64,000 bases of DNA from Candidatus Defluviilinea proxima (GTDB lineage Bacteria > Chloroflexota > Anaerolineae > Anaerolineales > Villigracilaceae), in assembly GCA_016721115.1 (NCBI GenBank), contig JADKIW010000001.1:1131501-1195500 (forward strand). Reading direction: 5' to 3'. Below are positions 1-7,485 of the stretch, piece by piece. The number at the start of each line of letters is the position of its first letter. The stretch's first letter is position 1. The notes beneath the pieces are model-generated. The model worked only from the letters and a program-made list of their open reading frames with translations. It did not search any database and was not told the DNA's origin. Made by a program: the position numbers and the translations under genes.

Positions 1-655
1 TGCATCTACGAACAAAGTGTACGGAGGTATGGAGGATGTGGAGTTGTTCGAAGAAGCCACGCGTTGGCGCTACAAGGATTTGACGCACGGCTGTCCCGAA
101 ACGCAGCCGCTCGATTTCCATTCGCCATATGGATGCAGTAAAGGTACGGGCGATCAATACGTGCGCGATTATGCACGCATCTACGGTCTACGGTCCGTCG
201 TCTTTCGTCAGTCGTGCATTTATGGGCCGCGCCAGTTCGGCATCGAGGATCAGGGCTGGGTGGCGTGGTTCGTCATCGCGGCAGTGACGGGACGTCCCAT
301 CACGATCTTTGGCGATGGCAAACAGGTGCGCGATGTGTTGAACGTGGACGATCTGTTGAACGCCTACGATGCGGCGGTGGAGAAGATCGATGTTGCCGCG
401 GGCAAGGTCTACAACATGGGCGGCGGCGCGGAGAACGTGATGGCGGTATGGGCGGAGTTTGGTCCGATATTGGAGAAGTTGCTCGGTAAAAAGATCGAGA
501 CCGCGCACGGCGATTGGCGTCCCGGCGACCAGCGCGTGTTCTACGCCGATATCCGCAAAGCTGAACAGGAATTAGGCTGGAAACCGAAGATCGGTGTGAA
601 GCAGGGAATTGAGTTGTTATTCAATTGGGTGAAAGAGAATCGGGAGTTGTTTTAG
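1..655 (+). CDS. NAD-dependent sugar epimerase, CDP-paratose/tyvelose epimerase type (5' partial)
   Basis: The gene is cut by the left edge: the frame is already open at base 2, where it reads STNKVYGGM. That is the core of extended short-chain dehydrogenases of the CDP-paratose 2-epimerase group, so the GTG at base 17 is internal. The catalytic Tyr-x3-Lys is visible as SPYGCSKG, followed by QSCIYGPRQFG and the C-terminal substrate region with GDGKQVRDV and VDD. These enzymes invert C2 of a CDP-dideoxyhexose for O-antigen or surface glycan synthesis in the cytoplasm. The NAD-binding Gly motif lies outside the window. The exact sugar cannot be fixed, and UDP- or GDP-sugar substrates are possible. 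The stop at 653-655 is followed by the cassette-like region. Confidence 0.85.
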   Translation, partial: ASTNKVYGGMEDVELFEEATRWRYKDLTHGCPETQPLDFHSPYGCSKGTGDQYVRDYARIYGLRSVVFRQSCIYGPRQFGIEDQGWVAWFVIAAVTGRPITIFGDGKQVRDVLNVDDLLNAYDAAVEKIDVAAGKVYNMGGGAENVMAVWAEFGPILEKLLGKKIETAHGDWRPGDQRVFYADIRKAEQELGWKPKIGVKQGIELLFNWVKENRELF

Positions 656-726
656 GGTTGATGGTCGTATAATGCTGTGCATAGGTATTTATACAGAACA
701 ATTCCGCATAATACCCCAAATTAGGA

Positions 727-804
727 TATTCCACAGAAAGTGTACGCGTAAGCCCTCGTACAAGGGTATTATACGGAAAGTTTCTGTGGAATACATAGCT
801 GGGC
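727..804. repeat. Inverted repeat plus degenerate attC-type right end
   Basis: Bases 727-739 (TATTCCACAGAAA) and 781-793 are perfect 13-bp inverted repeats with a 41-bp spacer. Right after them is GCTGGGC at 798-804, followed by GCTTTCAAAGGA and the start of the next gene. This resembles the GTTGGGC-plus-gene-start layout of the better sites downstream. It could be the left border of the cassette array; it does not match the GTTRRRY consensus exactly. Confidence 0.4.
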
Positions 805-822
805 GCTTTCAAAGGAAAGATT

Positions 823-1611
823 ATGAACATTGAAGATGTGGAAAAAATAATTATCCAATGGGTAAAAGATGGCGCAAAAACCGAATACTCCAATTATGGA
901 TATGATGTTTATCTTCCAAATGTGATCAGATCACTGCTGGCTAAAGAAGGTATTGATGCAGAACGAGAGGGACAAATTCGAAAACGCGAGCTGTCGCCAT
1001 ACTTTTACGCAGCCGCTTGGGAACTTTGTCGCAGAGGGATTATCCGACCTGGCGTGAAAATAATGGGCGAACAGGCAACTGTTGATGGAAGCAGCGGAAA
1101 CGGTTACTCAATTACGCCGTTTGGAAAACAATGGATTGATGAAGGTAATAGAGATGCCTTCATTCCTACTGAGCCAGGTCGCTTTGCTGAAATGCTTGCT
1201 CCGTATAAGCAAAGGTTTGGTCCAGGCTTTTATGAAAGAGCGCAGGAAGCGATACGGTGTTATGGAGCACATGCTTATTTAGCTTGCTGCGTTATGTGCG
1301 GAGCAGCTACAGAATCCATTCTTCTTGCATTGGCCATCGAGAAAAAGGATGATGAACAGAAAGTTATCATAGAATACTCTAGTGCTCGTGGCCGTAGCAA
1401 GATTGAGAATATTGTTGTTGGTCAGGTTAAAGAGAATATTCGCAATGAATTTCACGGTTATTTAGGTTTGCTCAAGTACTGGCGCGACGAGGCAGCACAC
1501 GGTAAGTCATCTGATATTTCTGACAACGAAGCTTATACGTCGTTGGCTCTCTTGTTGCGTTTTGCTATGTTTGCACAGGACAATTGGAAGGAATTCATAA
1601 ATAGCGGCTAA
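823..1611 (+). CDS. Hypothetical protein with C-terminal HEPN/DUF4145-like motif
   Basis: The 262-residue soluble protein begins at an ATG with AAGGAAAG six bases upstream. It has no signal peptide. The first ~120 residues look like a winged-helix-type module (LCRRGIIRPG, then SITPFGKQWI, a short wing-like pair). The C-terminal ~110 residues are helical and end with YWRDEAAHGK: Arg221 and His226 fit the R-x4-6-H signature of HEPN domains, which are often metal-independent RNases in toxin and defence systems, or DUF4145 relatives. No antitoxin-like gene is next to it. The stop codon lies in the R'' box of the following attC-like site, so it appears to be cassette cargo. Function is unproven; the HEPN reading rests on one short motif. 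Confidence 0.7.
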   Translation: MNIEDVEKIIIQWVKDGAKTEYSNYGYDVYLPNVIRSLLAKEGIDAEREGQIRKRELSPYFYAAAWELCRRGIIRPGVKIMGEQATVDGSSGNGYSITPFGKQWIDEGNRDAFIPTEPGRFAEMLAPYKQRFGPGFYERAQEAIRCYGAHAYLACCVMCGAATESILLALAIEKKDDEQKVIIEYSSARGRSKIENIVVGQVKENIRNEFHGYLGLLKYWRDEAAHGKSSDISDNEAYTSLALLLRFAMFAQDNWKEFINSG

Positions 1612-1735
1612 CAATGCGTGCAGCGGATGGCGGGGATTCGGCGGCATTTTCAAGCATTTTTCTATGCCTCAGCATTTTTCCAGTCGGACGGCGCTCCACC
1701 GCCCGCCCCAGCGCGGGTAACGCAAACCGTTGGGC
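1606..1735 (+). repeat. attC-like recombination site A
   Basis: The left end reads GGCTAACAATGCGTGCAGCGGA (given in two parts: GGCTAAC box at 1606-1612, then AATGCGTGCAGCGGA), the pattern usual for R''-L'' of integron attC sites. The right end has GCAAACC before GTTGGGC at 1729-1735, a perfect GTTRRRY box. The 130-bp length fits attC. GC-rich complementary stretches inside (GGCGGGG near the left, CCGCCC near the right) allow the single-strand fold. The TAA of the upstream gene is embedded in the left box. Confidence 0.7.
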
Positions 1736-1757
1736 GTTTGAAACATCAAGGAAATAT

Positions 1758-2369
1758 ATGGCAAAAATAAATAATGCTATTCTTGTAGCAGGGGCATTAC
1801 CCAATGGTTATCAAGAAGTCCTGTCTTGGAAAGTGACAGAAAAACCTATCCGCGCTATTTCTCTAAATATAGCTGGCTTATTCCTCTTTGTCATTTTTGG
1901 CTTAATTTTTTCCAGTATAGCCAGCAGTCTGGGAAAGTTGCCGTTGGAAAGCCATTTCAGTTTCGGTTTCGGCAAAATCAGTCTGGTTATCGCTGGGTGT
2001 CTGCTGACATTGGTATTACATGAATTAACACACGGTATGGCAATGCAGATATTTGGCGCAAAGCCAAGGTATGGCATTATCTGGAAAGGGTTGATGTTTT
2101 ATGCCACTTCTCCCGAGTATGCTTATCATCGAAACAACTACGTAGTCATCGCGCTTGCGCCGCTAATTTCCATAAGCATCCTGGTCGTTCTGGGAATGTG
2201 GTTATTACAGGGAACGTTATGGGTTGTCTTGTTAGGAATATGTGGAACCATCAATGCGAGTGGAGCCGTGGGAGATATGTGGATAACAGGGATCGTCCTG
2301 CGTTATGCAAACACAGCCTATGTTATAGATGAACGAGAAGGAATACGATTGTTTTTACCGAAGTCCTGA
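1758..2369 (+). CDS. DUF3267-type membrane zinc metalloprotease
   Basis: The start is the ATG at 1758, with AAGGA just upstream; the frame is open further back but only through the recombination site. The 203-residue protein has about four to five membrane segments (roughly residues 34-56, 74-90, 130-155 and 160-180). The zinc motif HELTH is at residues 88-92 inside a hydrophobic helix, as in DUF3267 membrane proteases distantly related to site-2 proteases. The stretch NNYVVIALAPLISIS matches the conserved YxxxALAP region of that family. Substrate is unknown. It lies between two attC-like sites and seems to be a single-gene cassette. Confidence 0.8.
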   Translation: MAKINNAILVAGALPNGYQEVLSWKVTEKPIRAISLNIAGLFLFVIFGLIFSSIASSLGKLPLESHFSFGFGKISLVIAGCLLTLVLHELTHGMAMQIFGAKPRYGIIWKGLMFYATSPEYAYHRNNYVVIALAPLISISILVVLGMWLLQGTLWVVLLGICGTINASGAVGDMWITGIVLRYANTAYVIDEREGIRLFLPKS

Positions 2370-2465
2370 ATATGATTAGGATTAGCTTTTGGTCATTACC
2401 AACAGTTAAGTTATGTGTAAAATCTGATCGTGTTAGCAGTGGCGTCTTTCTTAGCCAGCGAGTCT

Positions 2466-2640
2466 GCTCAACAAAACGCCCACCGATGAACAGCAGTGTC
2501 AACCCCAAAGGGGTGCTTCGCGAGGCTAGGATGGAAAATGGATGGAGAAAGCCTGATGCCATGCAAAAGGCATTGGGTTTTTCTGTGCTCAAGCAGAGTC
2601 CAAGCACGGGCCAGCGGTACGAGTCCGCAAACCGTTGGGC
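2466..2640 (+). repeat. attC-like recombination site B
   Basis: GCTCAAC at 2466-2472 is a perfect RYYYAAC box, and GTTGGGC at 2634-2640 a perfect GTTRRRY box, 175 bp overall, at the long end of attC sizes. The last 15 bases plus one after them (2626-2641) are identical to site A. The interior (2478-2615) is a different sequence shared with site C and contains the hairpin AACCCC/GGGGT and a second one around GATGCC/GGCATT. About 96 bases of unassigned DNA lie between the previous stop codon and this site. Confidence 0.65.
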
Positions 2641-2675
2641 GCTGAATTTGTAAAAATCAACCAGTTGGATTGTTT

Positions 2676-3206
2676 ATGAAAGATGGTGAATTCGCTGATG
2701 TCGAGCTAAAACTGCCTGTAAATCAGGCAGTGAGATGGATAAGTATTTTTGGAATTCTGTTTTTTCTGTGGATGGCATTTCTGTCCAAATTGAACAATGA
2801 AGGAATCGGCTACATCATAGCCTTTATTGGTTGTAGTTTATTGCAAGTGTTCGGGGTCCTTTTGTCCTTTTCGACTATTCAGGTCAGTAGAAAATCCATT
2901 AGAGCAACTATACTCTACACAAAATACACAATTGATTGGGATGAAGTACAGACAATCGAAACCGACATTGCAAGCATACTGGAACTGGATGGGTTGAATG
3001 AAACCGATTGGGACTTTGGTAGCACAGTTGCATTTCTAGGCAACGAAAAGTGCTTCCCAGTGCAATTAGCAATGCTTGGAAAAGGAAAAGCAGCATTTCT
3101 GAAATTTCTTGAAGAAATAATCAACGAGCGTCAAATTGAAGTGAAACCATTATCAGCTGCATGGATGAGACACAAAAACACTAAAGTTAAAGCCTATGAA
3201 TCCTAA
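2676..3206 (+). CDS. Hypothetical two-TM protein, bacterial PH-domain-like
   Basis: The ATG at 2676 is preferred over an upstream TTG at 2670. The ribosome binding site is weak (GGAT). The 176-residue protein has two membrane helices close together at about residues 18-37 and 45-65. They are followed by a soluble part with a beta-rich pattern (SRKSIRATILYTKYTIDWDEVQTIE) like the membrane-anchored PH-like proteins often found in bacteria. No catalytic motif is visible. The base composition is AT-rich compared with the housekeeping genes. Its TAA lies in the R''-like sequence of site C, so it is probably cassette cargo. Function unknown. Confidence 0.65.
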   Translation: MKDGEFADVELKLPVNQAVRWISIFGILFFLWMAFLSKLNNEGIGYIIAFIGCSLLQVFGVLLSFSTIQVSRKSIRATILYTKYTIDWDEVQTIETDIASILELDGLNETDWDFGSTVAFLGNEKCFPVQLAMLGKGKAAFLKFLEEIINERQIEVKPLSAAWMRHKNTKVKAYES

Positions 3207-3358
3207 AGAAGCGCCCACCGATGAATAGCAGTGTCAACCCCAAAGGGGTGCTTCGCGAGGGCTAGGGTAGAAAATGGATGGAGAAAGCCTGATGCCATGA
3301 AAAAGGCATTGAGTTTTTTCTGCTCCCAAGCAGAGTCCACGCCCGCAAACTGTTGGGC
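3201..3358 (+). repeat. attC-like recombination site C
   Basis: The interior from about 3211 to 3340 repeats site B with high identity, including GCGCCCACCGATGA and CCCCAAAGGGG. The right end is CGCAAACTGTTGGGCT with GTTGGGC at 3352-3358. The left box is degraded (TCCTAAA, 3201-3207) but still contains the TAA stop of the upstream gene. A 16-bp block present in B is missing just before the right end. Confidence 0.65.
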
Positions 3359-3419
3359 TGCCATCGATAAATTTCTGCTATGTGTCTGATCTTCAATATG
3401 TTAGATATGGAGGTTTACT

Positions 3420-3665
3420 ATGAATAAGTCTCTGTTTGTGATTACTTCGCTGGTGTTGTTTGTTGTTGGCTTGTTGCTAATCCTTAATAGCGTTAGTTGG
3501 GGGCATGAAGCTGCAAATGGCTACCTTCAATCACAGGGCGGAAGTATGGATACAGCACAATTTGTCATCGTCCTGCAGGAATATATCAACACTTATAGAT
3601 GGATTGGCGGCATATTGGCTGTCATAAGTGGGTTAGGTTTTATTAAGGCGATTGAGCTTAGGTAG
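3420..3665 (+). CDS. Small hypothetical membrane protein
   Basis: This 81-residue protein starts at an ATG with a strong GGAGGT ribosome binding site eight bases upstream. It has two predicted membrane helices (about residues 5-24 and 59-77) joined by a polar loop of about 35 residues. No family is recognised. Position directly after attC-like site C and before a partial copy of the same repeat suggests a cassette gene. Confidence 0.6.
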   Translation: MNKSLFVITSLVLFVVGLLLILNSVSWGHEAANGYLQSQGGSMDTAQFVIVLQEYINTYRWIGGILAVISGLGFIKAIELR

Positions 3666-3679
3666 CGTGGATTGGCAGG

Positions 3680-3726
3680 ATTCGGGTTCCCCCTATTCCC
3701 AGGCAGAGTCCATTCACGGGCTGGCG
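3680..3726 (+). repeat. Truncated copy of the site B/C repeat
   Basis: The bases around 3702-3726 (TCCCAGGCAGAGTCCATTCA, then CGGGCTGGCG) match the right half of sites B and C (CCAAGCAGAGTCCA, CACGGGCCAGCG). Neither the GTTGGGC box nor the left box is present, so this looks like an attC-like site broken by deletion. The next ~130 bases to 3855 contain no gene I can support. Confidence 0.5.
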
Positions 3727-3855
3727 TAATTATTTCTTCCCGTAAAACAACGCATCCAATATTCCTAATATAAAATCTACGATCGTGTTTTCCAATCCGC
3801 GGACCATGAATACAGCCATTGTTATCTGAGTTTTTACAAATAGAAAGGGCATTCA

Positions 3856-4131
3856 ATGGAGATCACAGAAACGGACTATGAAGAGATCAACAGAGCTCTC
3901 ATAGATCTCGATTCGTTTTATAAGAAAACTTCCGAATTTTCTGATGACATCATAGAGAAGGCCAGATATATTTGCTACGATGCCTGTGATCGTCCCGAAT
4001 TTTTCGAAAACGGATTCAATATGGATGCTGGATTGAAGGCTGTCGAGATATATGTCCGTGAGAAATATCCGTGGCTGACGGAACACGCCGTTTGGATGGT
4101 ACGTCACTATTGCATGATGAACATGAAATAG
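3856..4131 (+). CDS. Hypothetical protein, 91 aa
   Basis: A small acidic soluble protein with helical character throughout (EEINRALIDLDSFYKK, EKARYICYDACDRP, DAGLKAVEIYVREKYPW) and a C-terminus rich in aromatic residues and Met. AAAGGGC lies nine bases upstream of the ATG. It shows no membrane segment, signal peptide or known motif. The length and organisation (single small gene between repeat remnants, plus strand) match the other cassette-like genes here. Function not recognised. Confidence 0.55.
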   Translation: MEITETDYEEINRALIDLDSFYKKTSEFSDDIIEKARYICYDACDRPEFFENGFNMDAGLKAVEIYVREKYPWLTEHAVWMVRHYCMMNMK

Positions 4132-4193
4132 ATAAGTCCCCGCTCCTTATATTTTCCACATCCTAAAGTACAGAGCCAGTTAATATCATTTGC

Positions 4194-4275
4194 GCCTGAC
4201 GTTGGAACATCTGCATTTTATAGATACGTCTCTGTATCACAAGGCCACTTGACGAGATAATGTAAACTGTTGGGG
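4194..4275 (+). repeat. Degenerate attC-like site
   Basis: GCCTGAC at 4194-4200 departs from RYYYAAC by one base. The right end TGTAAACTGTTGGGGT (4261-4276) departs by two or three bases from the block in sites A-C. Length is 82 bp. The following gene starts 18 bases after the site. Confidence 0.45.
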
Positions 4276-4293
4276 TTTTGATATACTGTAATA

Positions 4294-4578
4294 ATGGACA
4301 TCGAGTTTAGTGGCAAAATTTGGTATTGGCGTGGCCCTGCTCCGTGGTACTTTGTCACTGTTCCAGCGAAGCAAAGCCGCGAATTGAAAGCCATATTGCG
4401 TCTGGTGACGTATGGATGGGGGATGATCCCGGTGGATGCTCGGATCGGCAAAACCAACTGGAAAACTTCCATGTTCCCTAAAAATGACCGCTACATTGTC
4501 CCTATAAAAGCAAGTGTTCGAAAAGCAGAAGATCTTGAAGTGGGTAACAAAGTGACCGTATGGATCGAAATTCATTGA
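4294..4578 (+). CDS. DUF1905 domain protein
   Basis: This 94-residue protein matches DUF1905 throughout: the opening strand FSGKIWYWRGPAPWYFVTVP, the GWGMIPV turn, TSMFPKNDRYIVPIKASVRK, and an ending on GNKVTVWIEI. DUF1905 proteins are small beta-barrel proteins of unknown function, often alone or fused to a YdeI/OmpD-associated domain; they are frequent in mobile cassettes and variable regions. The ribosome binding site is poor. It follows the degenerate attC-like site, making it the last member of the array that I can support. Confidence 0.8.
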   Translation: MDIEFSGKIWYWRGPAPWYFVTVPAKQSRELKAILRLVTYGWGMIPVDARIGKTNWKTSMFPKNDRYIVPIKASVRKAEDLEVGNKVTVWIEIH

Positions 4579-4708
4579 CCGACCTATGAATTCCGAATGA
4601 AGTGCATTCAGAAGTGATACGTCCGCTTGTAAAAGATGGACCTTGACCTCACTGGAAGTAAAACTAAAATGTTATACAGATACCTATAACAATCGGAAAG
4701 AACAAAAT

Positions 4709-5224
4709 ATGAGCCAATACAACCGCACTACAAGAGAATGTACTGTAAATCAATTACGCCCCGAGTTATTCCTGGCGGTTCGAAATTATTTTCAGGAAAA
4801 TAAACTGGGCGATCTGGAAGCAACTCCCATTCTATGCTACGAAACTACATCCAGAAAAAAAGCTACTAACAAGTTGATTTCCTGGATGAATGATGGAATG
4901 GATACAACGATCTACATGGGGGTGCTTTTTACGCCCGATTGGCTGATTTGGGTACGAAGCGGAGATAAATCTGGTGTTCAGTTGTCTTCCGCTGACCTGA
5001 AACAAATTGCAGTGAGAATATATATTTCCCTGCTCGCGAAAGAATATGGATTGGAAATTTCAGGGCACATTGAAGGTTCTAAAGGCATGATGCGAGGGGT
5101 CATAGCGATGGAGTCGTCATCCATTGCGCAGAAGTTTTGCGATGAATTAAATAAAGCGATCGACAAGGTGAATCCGCCTGCCCAAAAAGGTCTGTCCAAG
5201 TGGTGGGGTGGGATACCCAGGTAA
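4709..5224 (+). CDS. Hypothetical protein, 171 aa
   Basis: The chosen start is the ATG at 4709 (MSQYNRTTRE), with GGAAAGAAC just upstream, not the longer frame from 4643. The protein is soluble, with a mixed alpha/beta pattern: VLFTPDWLIWVRSGDKSGVQ looks like a strand-turn-strand core, and the C-terminal part ends in a proline- and tryptophan-rich tail (LSKWWGGIP). I do not recognise the family. Only six bases separate it from the next gene, so the two are probably co-transcribed and may act together. Confidence 0.6.
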   Translation: MSQYNRTTRECTVNQLRPELFLAVRNYFQENKLGDLEATPILCYETTSRKKATNKLISWMNDGMDTTIYMGVLFTPDWLIWVRSGDKSGVQLSSADLKQIAVRIYISLLAKEYGLEISGHIEGSKGMMRGVIAMESSSIAQKFCDELNKAIDKVNPPAQKGLSKWWGGIPR

Positions 5225-5230
5225 GCAGGT

Positions 5231-5599
5231 ATGGAATGGACCGTATCCTTTTTGTCAGACCAGCAGATCGTAGTTATACAAACACAAGGTGTCGCGGATG
5301 AGACAGATTCCCTCAAGATGGCTAAAAGCATCGCGGAAACGATGGCTGAATATAACGCAGAGCGATGTCTGATCGATCACAGTGCAATTCATTCGGTCAC
5401 AGGCGCCGTAGTTAAAATATATTATCGTCCGCAGGAATTACGTGAAGTTGGTATTCCTTCCAAAGTCAGGATAGCCGAAGCCGTGTTGCCAGCTCATAAA
5501 GCGTACTTTGATTTTTTTGAAACGGTCTGCCGCAATCGTGGCTTTGACTTCCGTATTTTCAATGAGAGGGAATCGGCTATTCAGTGGTTGGTGAGCTGA
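5231..5599 (+). CDS. STAS/SpoIIAA-like domain protein
   Basis: The 122-residue protein has the alternating strand-helix order of SpoIIAA-like/STAS folds: EWTVSFLSDQQIVVIQTQG, then a helix with LKMAKSIAETMAEY, strand CLIDHSAI, helix, strand KVRIAEAVLP, a long helix AYFDFFETVCRNRG, strand FRIFNERESAIQWL. Proteins of this type often serve as small regulatory or carrier-like modules, and the true partner is unknown. It sits six bases after the previous gene. The phosphorylatable Ser of anti-anti-sigma factors is not clearly present, so a sigma-factor role is not claimed. Confidence 0.65.
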   Translation: MEWTVSFLSDQQIVVIQTQGVADETDSLKMAKSIAETMAEYNAERCLIDHSAIHSVTGAVVKIYYRPQELREVGIPSKVRIAEAVLPAHKAYFDFFETVCRNRGFDFRIFNERESAIQWLVS

Positions 5600-5708
5600 A
5601 CTGCAGACAAAGCATCGTTTTGATCTCCTTATCAAGGGGGGAGATGTTGAATTAGAACAAATATGCTAAAATATCTCTTGTTTCATACTAACCGAAAAGG
5701 AGATAACC

Positions 5709-6119
5709 ATGGCTGAGCTAAAGACTAAAAAGACCGAAGCAAGTGTGGATGACTTCCTAGGCCGCCTCCCGAGCGAAGAAACAAGAAAAGACTGTCTCGA
5801 GATCGCCAAGATCATGAAACAGGCGACCAAGGAAGAACCAAAGATGTGGGGTCCCAGCATTATTGGATTCGGCACCACTCACCTCAAATATGCAAGCGGC
5901 CGCGAATTGGATTGGATGGTGATCGGCTTCTCCCCTCGCAAACAAAACTTAACCTTATACATACCGGGCAGTTTGGATACCTACGCCGATCTTTTTGAAA
6001 AACTAGGTAAACATAAAACAGGCGGCGGATGTTTGTATATCAAGACATTGAAAGATGTAGACACCAAAGTCTTGAAAGAGTTGATCCAGCGCTCTGTGAA
6101 GACAGTGGCTCAAAAATAA
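5709..6119 (+). CDS. DUF1801 (YdhG-like) domain protein
   Basis: The start ATG at 5709 has AAGGAG ten bases upstream. The 136 residues follow DUF1801: an N-terminal helix SVDDFLGRLPSEETRKDCLEI, then EEPKMWGPSIIGFG and YASGRELDWMVIGFSPRKQN, and the late motif LYIKTLKDVDTKVLKELIQ. DUF1801 proteins are small cytoplasmic proteins, structurally related to the YdhG/frataxin-like fold, without firmly known activity. The gene stands alone, 109 bases after the previous gene and 39 bases before the next one. The assignment is confident; the function is not. Confidence 0.85.
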   Translation: MAELKTKKTEASVDDFLGRLPSEETRKDCLEIAKIMKQATKEEPKMWGPSIIGFGTTHLKYASGRELDWMVIGFSPRKQNLTLYIPGSLDTYADLFEKLGKHKTGGGCLYIKTLKDVDTKVLKELIQRSVKTVAQK

Positions 6120-6158
6120 ACCTGTGTCGCGCCGGTAACCAAACTTGGAAAACAGTTT

Positions 6159-6971
6159 ATGACGATCGATGTTTCAAAACTTTGGGATTTCGGCAATCCT
6201 GAGCTGAGCGAACAACGCTTCCGCTCTGCGCTCGCTACTGCCTCTGCCGAAGATGCCCTGATCCTTCAAACACAGATCGCGCGGACCTATGGAATCCGCC
6301 GCGATTTTTCTCGTGCCCAACAGGTCCTAGCCGAGATCGAGCCGCAAATTCAGAATGCCAGTGCTGAGGCGAAAGTTCGTTATTTCCTCGAACTCGGGCG
6401 GACCTTCGCCTCAGCTACCCATCCTCCAGAATCACAGACCAACGAAGCGAAGGAATCGGCGCGCTCCGCTTACATGCATGCTTTCGAACTCGCGCAAACT
6501 GCAAAACTCGACGGTCTGGCCATTGATGCGCTACACATGATGACCGTTGTAGATACTGCACCCGAAGAACAGGTGAAGTGGAATCGCAAAGCGATTGAGC
6601 TCATGCAGTCATCGTCACAGCCTGAAGCAAAAAAATGGGAAGGCTCCCTTCACAACAACATGGGATATGCACTGCATCTTCTTGGCAGGTATGATGAAGC
6701 GCTTGAAGAATTCAAGCTGGCGCTTGCATCACATGAACGGGACGGGAGTCCGCAAACAATTCGCATTGCCCATTGGATGATCGCGTGGACACTTCGTTCT
6801 CTCGGTCAATGGAACGAAGCACTTGCAATCCAATTACGACTCGAAAAAGAATGTGATGAGGCCGGGGAACCTGATCCATATGTTTTTGAAGAGCTTGAGT
6901 TGATCTATCGAGCGCTCAATGATGGAGAACGCGCTGATCTTTATGCGGCGCGTCATAAAGCATCTTTGTAA
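6159..6971 (+). CDS. Tetratricopeptide-repeat protein
   Basis: The 270-residue protein is all-helical, with no signal peptide. TPR-like helix pairs are clear around residues 45-75, 105-135 and especially 160-195 (HNNMGYALHLLGRYDEALEE), then a further pair (AHWMIAWTLRSLGQWNEALAI). Such repeats form a protein-binding superhelix. No enzymatic domain is attached. It could be an adaptor or a remnant of a larger regulatory protein. The 39-base gap from the DUF1801 gene allows co-transcription, but no functional link is evident. Confidence 0.8.
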   Translation: MTIDVSKLWDFGNPELSEQRFRSALATASAEDALILQTQIARTYGIRRDFSRAQQVLAEIEPQIQNASAEAKVRYFLELGRTFASATHPPESQTNEAKESARSAYMHAFELAQTAKLDGLAIDALHMMTVVDTAPEEQVKWNRKAIELMQSSSQPEAKKWEGSLHNNMGYALHLLGRYDEALEEFKLALASHERDGSPQTIRIAHWMIAWTLRSLGQWNEALAIQLRLEKECDEAGEPDPYVFEELELIYRALNDGERADLYAARHKASL

Positions 6972-7094
6972 TATTCACTTAACGGGGGAATACGATCATC
7001 TTATCAGGATACATTTTTGATTTTGATTATTTTCTATTCACTCATATAATATGTTTGGGTTCATTCATCACATATAAAGGACTAAAAAGCTTTT

Positions 7095-7436
7095 ATGGAA
7101 ATGTTGAAATTTCTCAATTCTGCTTTGGCTTTTTTTCTTGAGCTTGCCATGTTGATCGCTTTTGGGTATTGGGGCTTTCATGGCGAAAGAAGCGTTTGGT
7201 TGAAATGGCTTTTAGGGATCGGCATCCCTGTGTTGACTGCTGTCATTTGGGGCTACTTCTTCGCTCCAAATTCGGCACATCGTTTGAATATGATCGCTGG
7301 GGCCTTGCTCTCGTCGCTCTTGTTCTTGATCGCCGCGGCGGCCTTATATCAAATTGGTCATACGGTTTTGGTTTTGACCATGACAGTGATCGTCATTATT
7401 AATCGAGTTCTGATGCTGATTTGGAAACAATGGTAA
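7095..7436 (+). CDS. YrdB-family (DUF2568) membrane protein
   Basis: The 113-residue protein has four membrane helices at about residues 7-27, 35-52, 62-82 and 87-107. The family hallmarks are visible: LAFFLELAMLIAFGYWGF in helix 1, GIPVLTAVIWGYFFAPNSAHRL between helices 2 and 3. YrdB/DUF2568 proteins are small inner-membrane proteins of unknown role. The ATG at 7095 has a weak binding site; the neighbouring AT-rich stretch (7020-7080) may hold the promoter. Confidence 0.85.
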   Translation: MEMLKFLNSALAFFLELAMLIAFGYWGFHGERSVWLKWLLGIGIPVLTAVIWGYFFAPNSAHRLNMIAGALLSSLLFLIAAAALYQIGHTVLVLTMTVIVIINRVLMLIWKQW

Positions 7437-7485
7437 TTTTTCAAATCAGCATCAGGGGATTACTTCACTTCAGATCGGAGGCATC

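Larger units (their letters stand above)
798..4578 (+). mobile_element. Putative integron gene-cassette array without integrase (CALIN-like)
   Basis: Six small genes, all on the plus strand and unrelated to each other, alternate with attC-like sites. Four copies of the right-end block occur: a 16-bp block with GCAAACCGTTGGGC is identical at 1721-1736 and 2626-2641 and varies slightly at 3344-3359 and 4261-4276. Each block is followed by a new ribosome binding site and gene. In two cases the stop codon of the preceding gene lies inside the R''-like box. Cargo is typical of cassettes: hypothetical, membrane and DUF1905 proteins. No tyrosine recombinase gene is in the window, so mobilisation would depend on an integrase elsewhere. 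Degeneracy of two of the sites suggests an old, partly decayed array. Confidence 0.65.

Noticed and set aside
3734..3820. 29-codon minus-strand ORF (MAVFMVRGLENTIVDFILGI...) between cassette-like genes
   Set aside because: Plausible hydrophobic peptide, but no ribosome binding site and no recognisable family; it may be a remnant rather than a gene.
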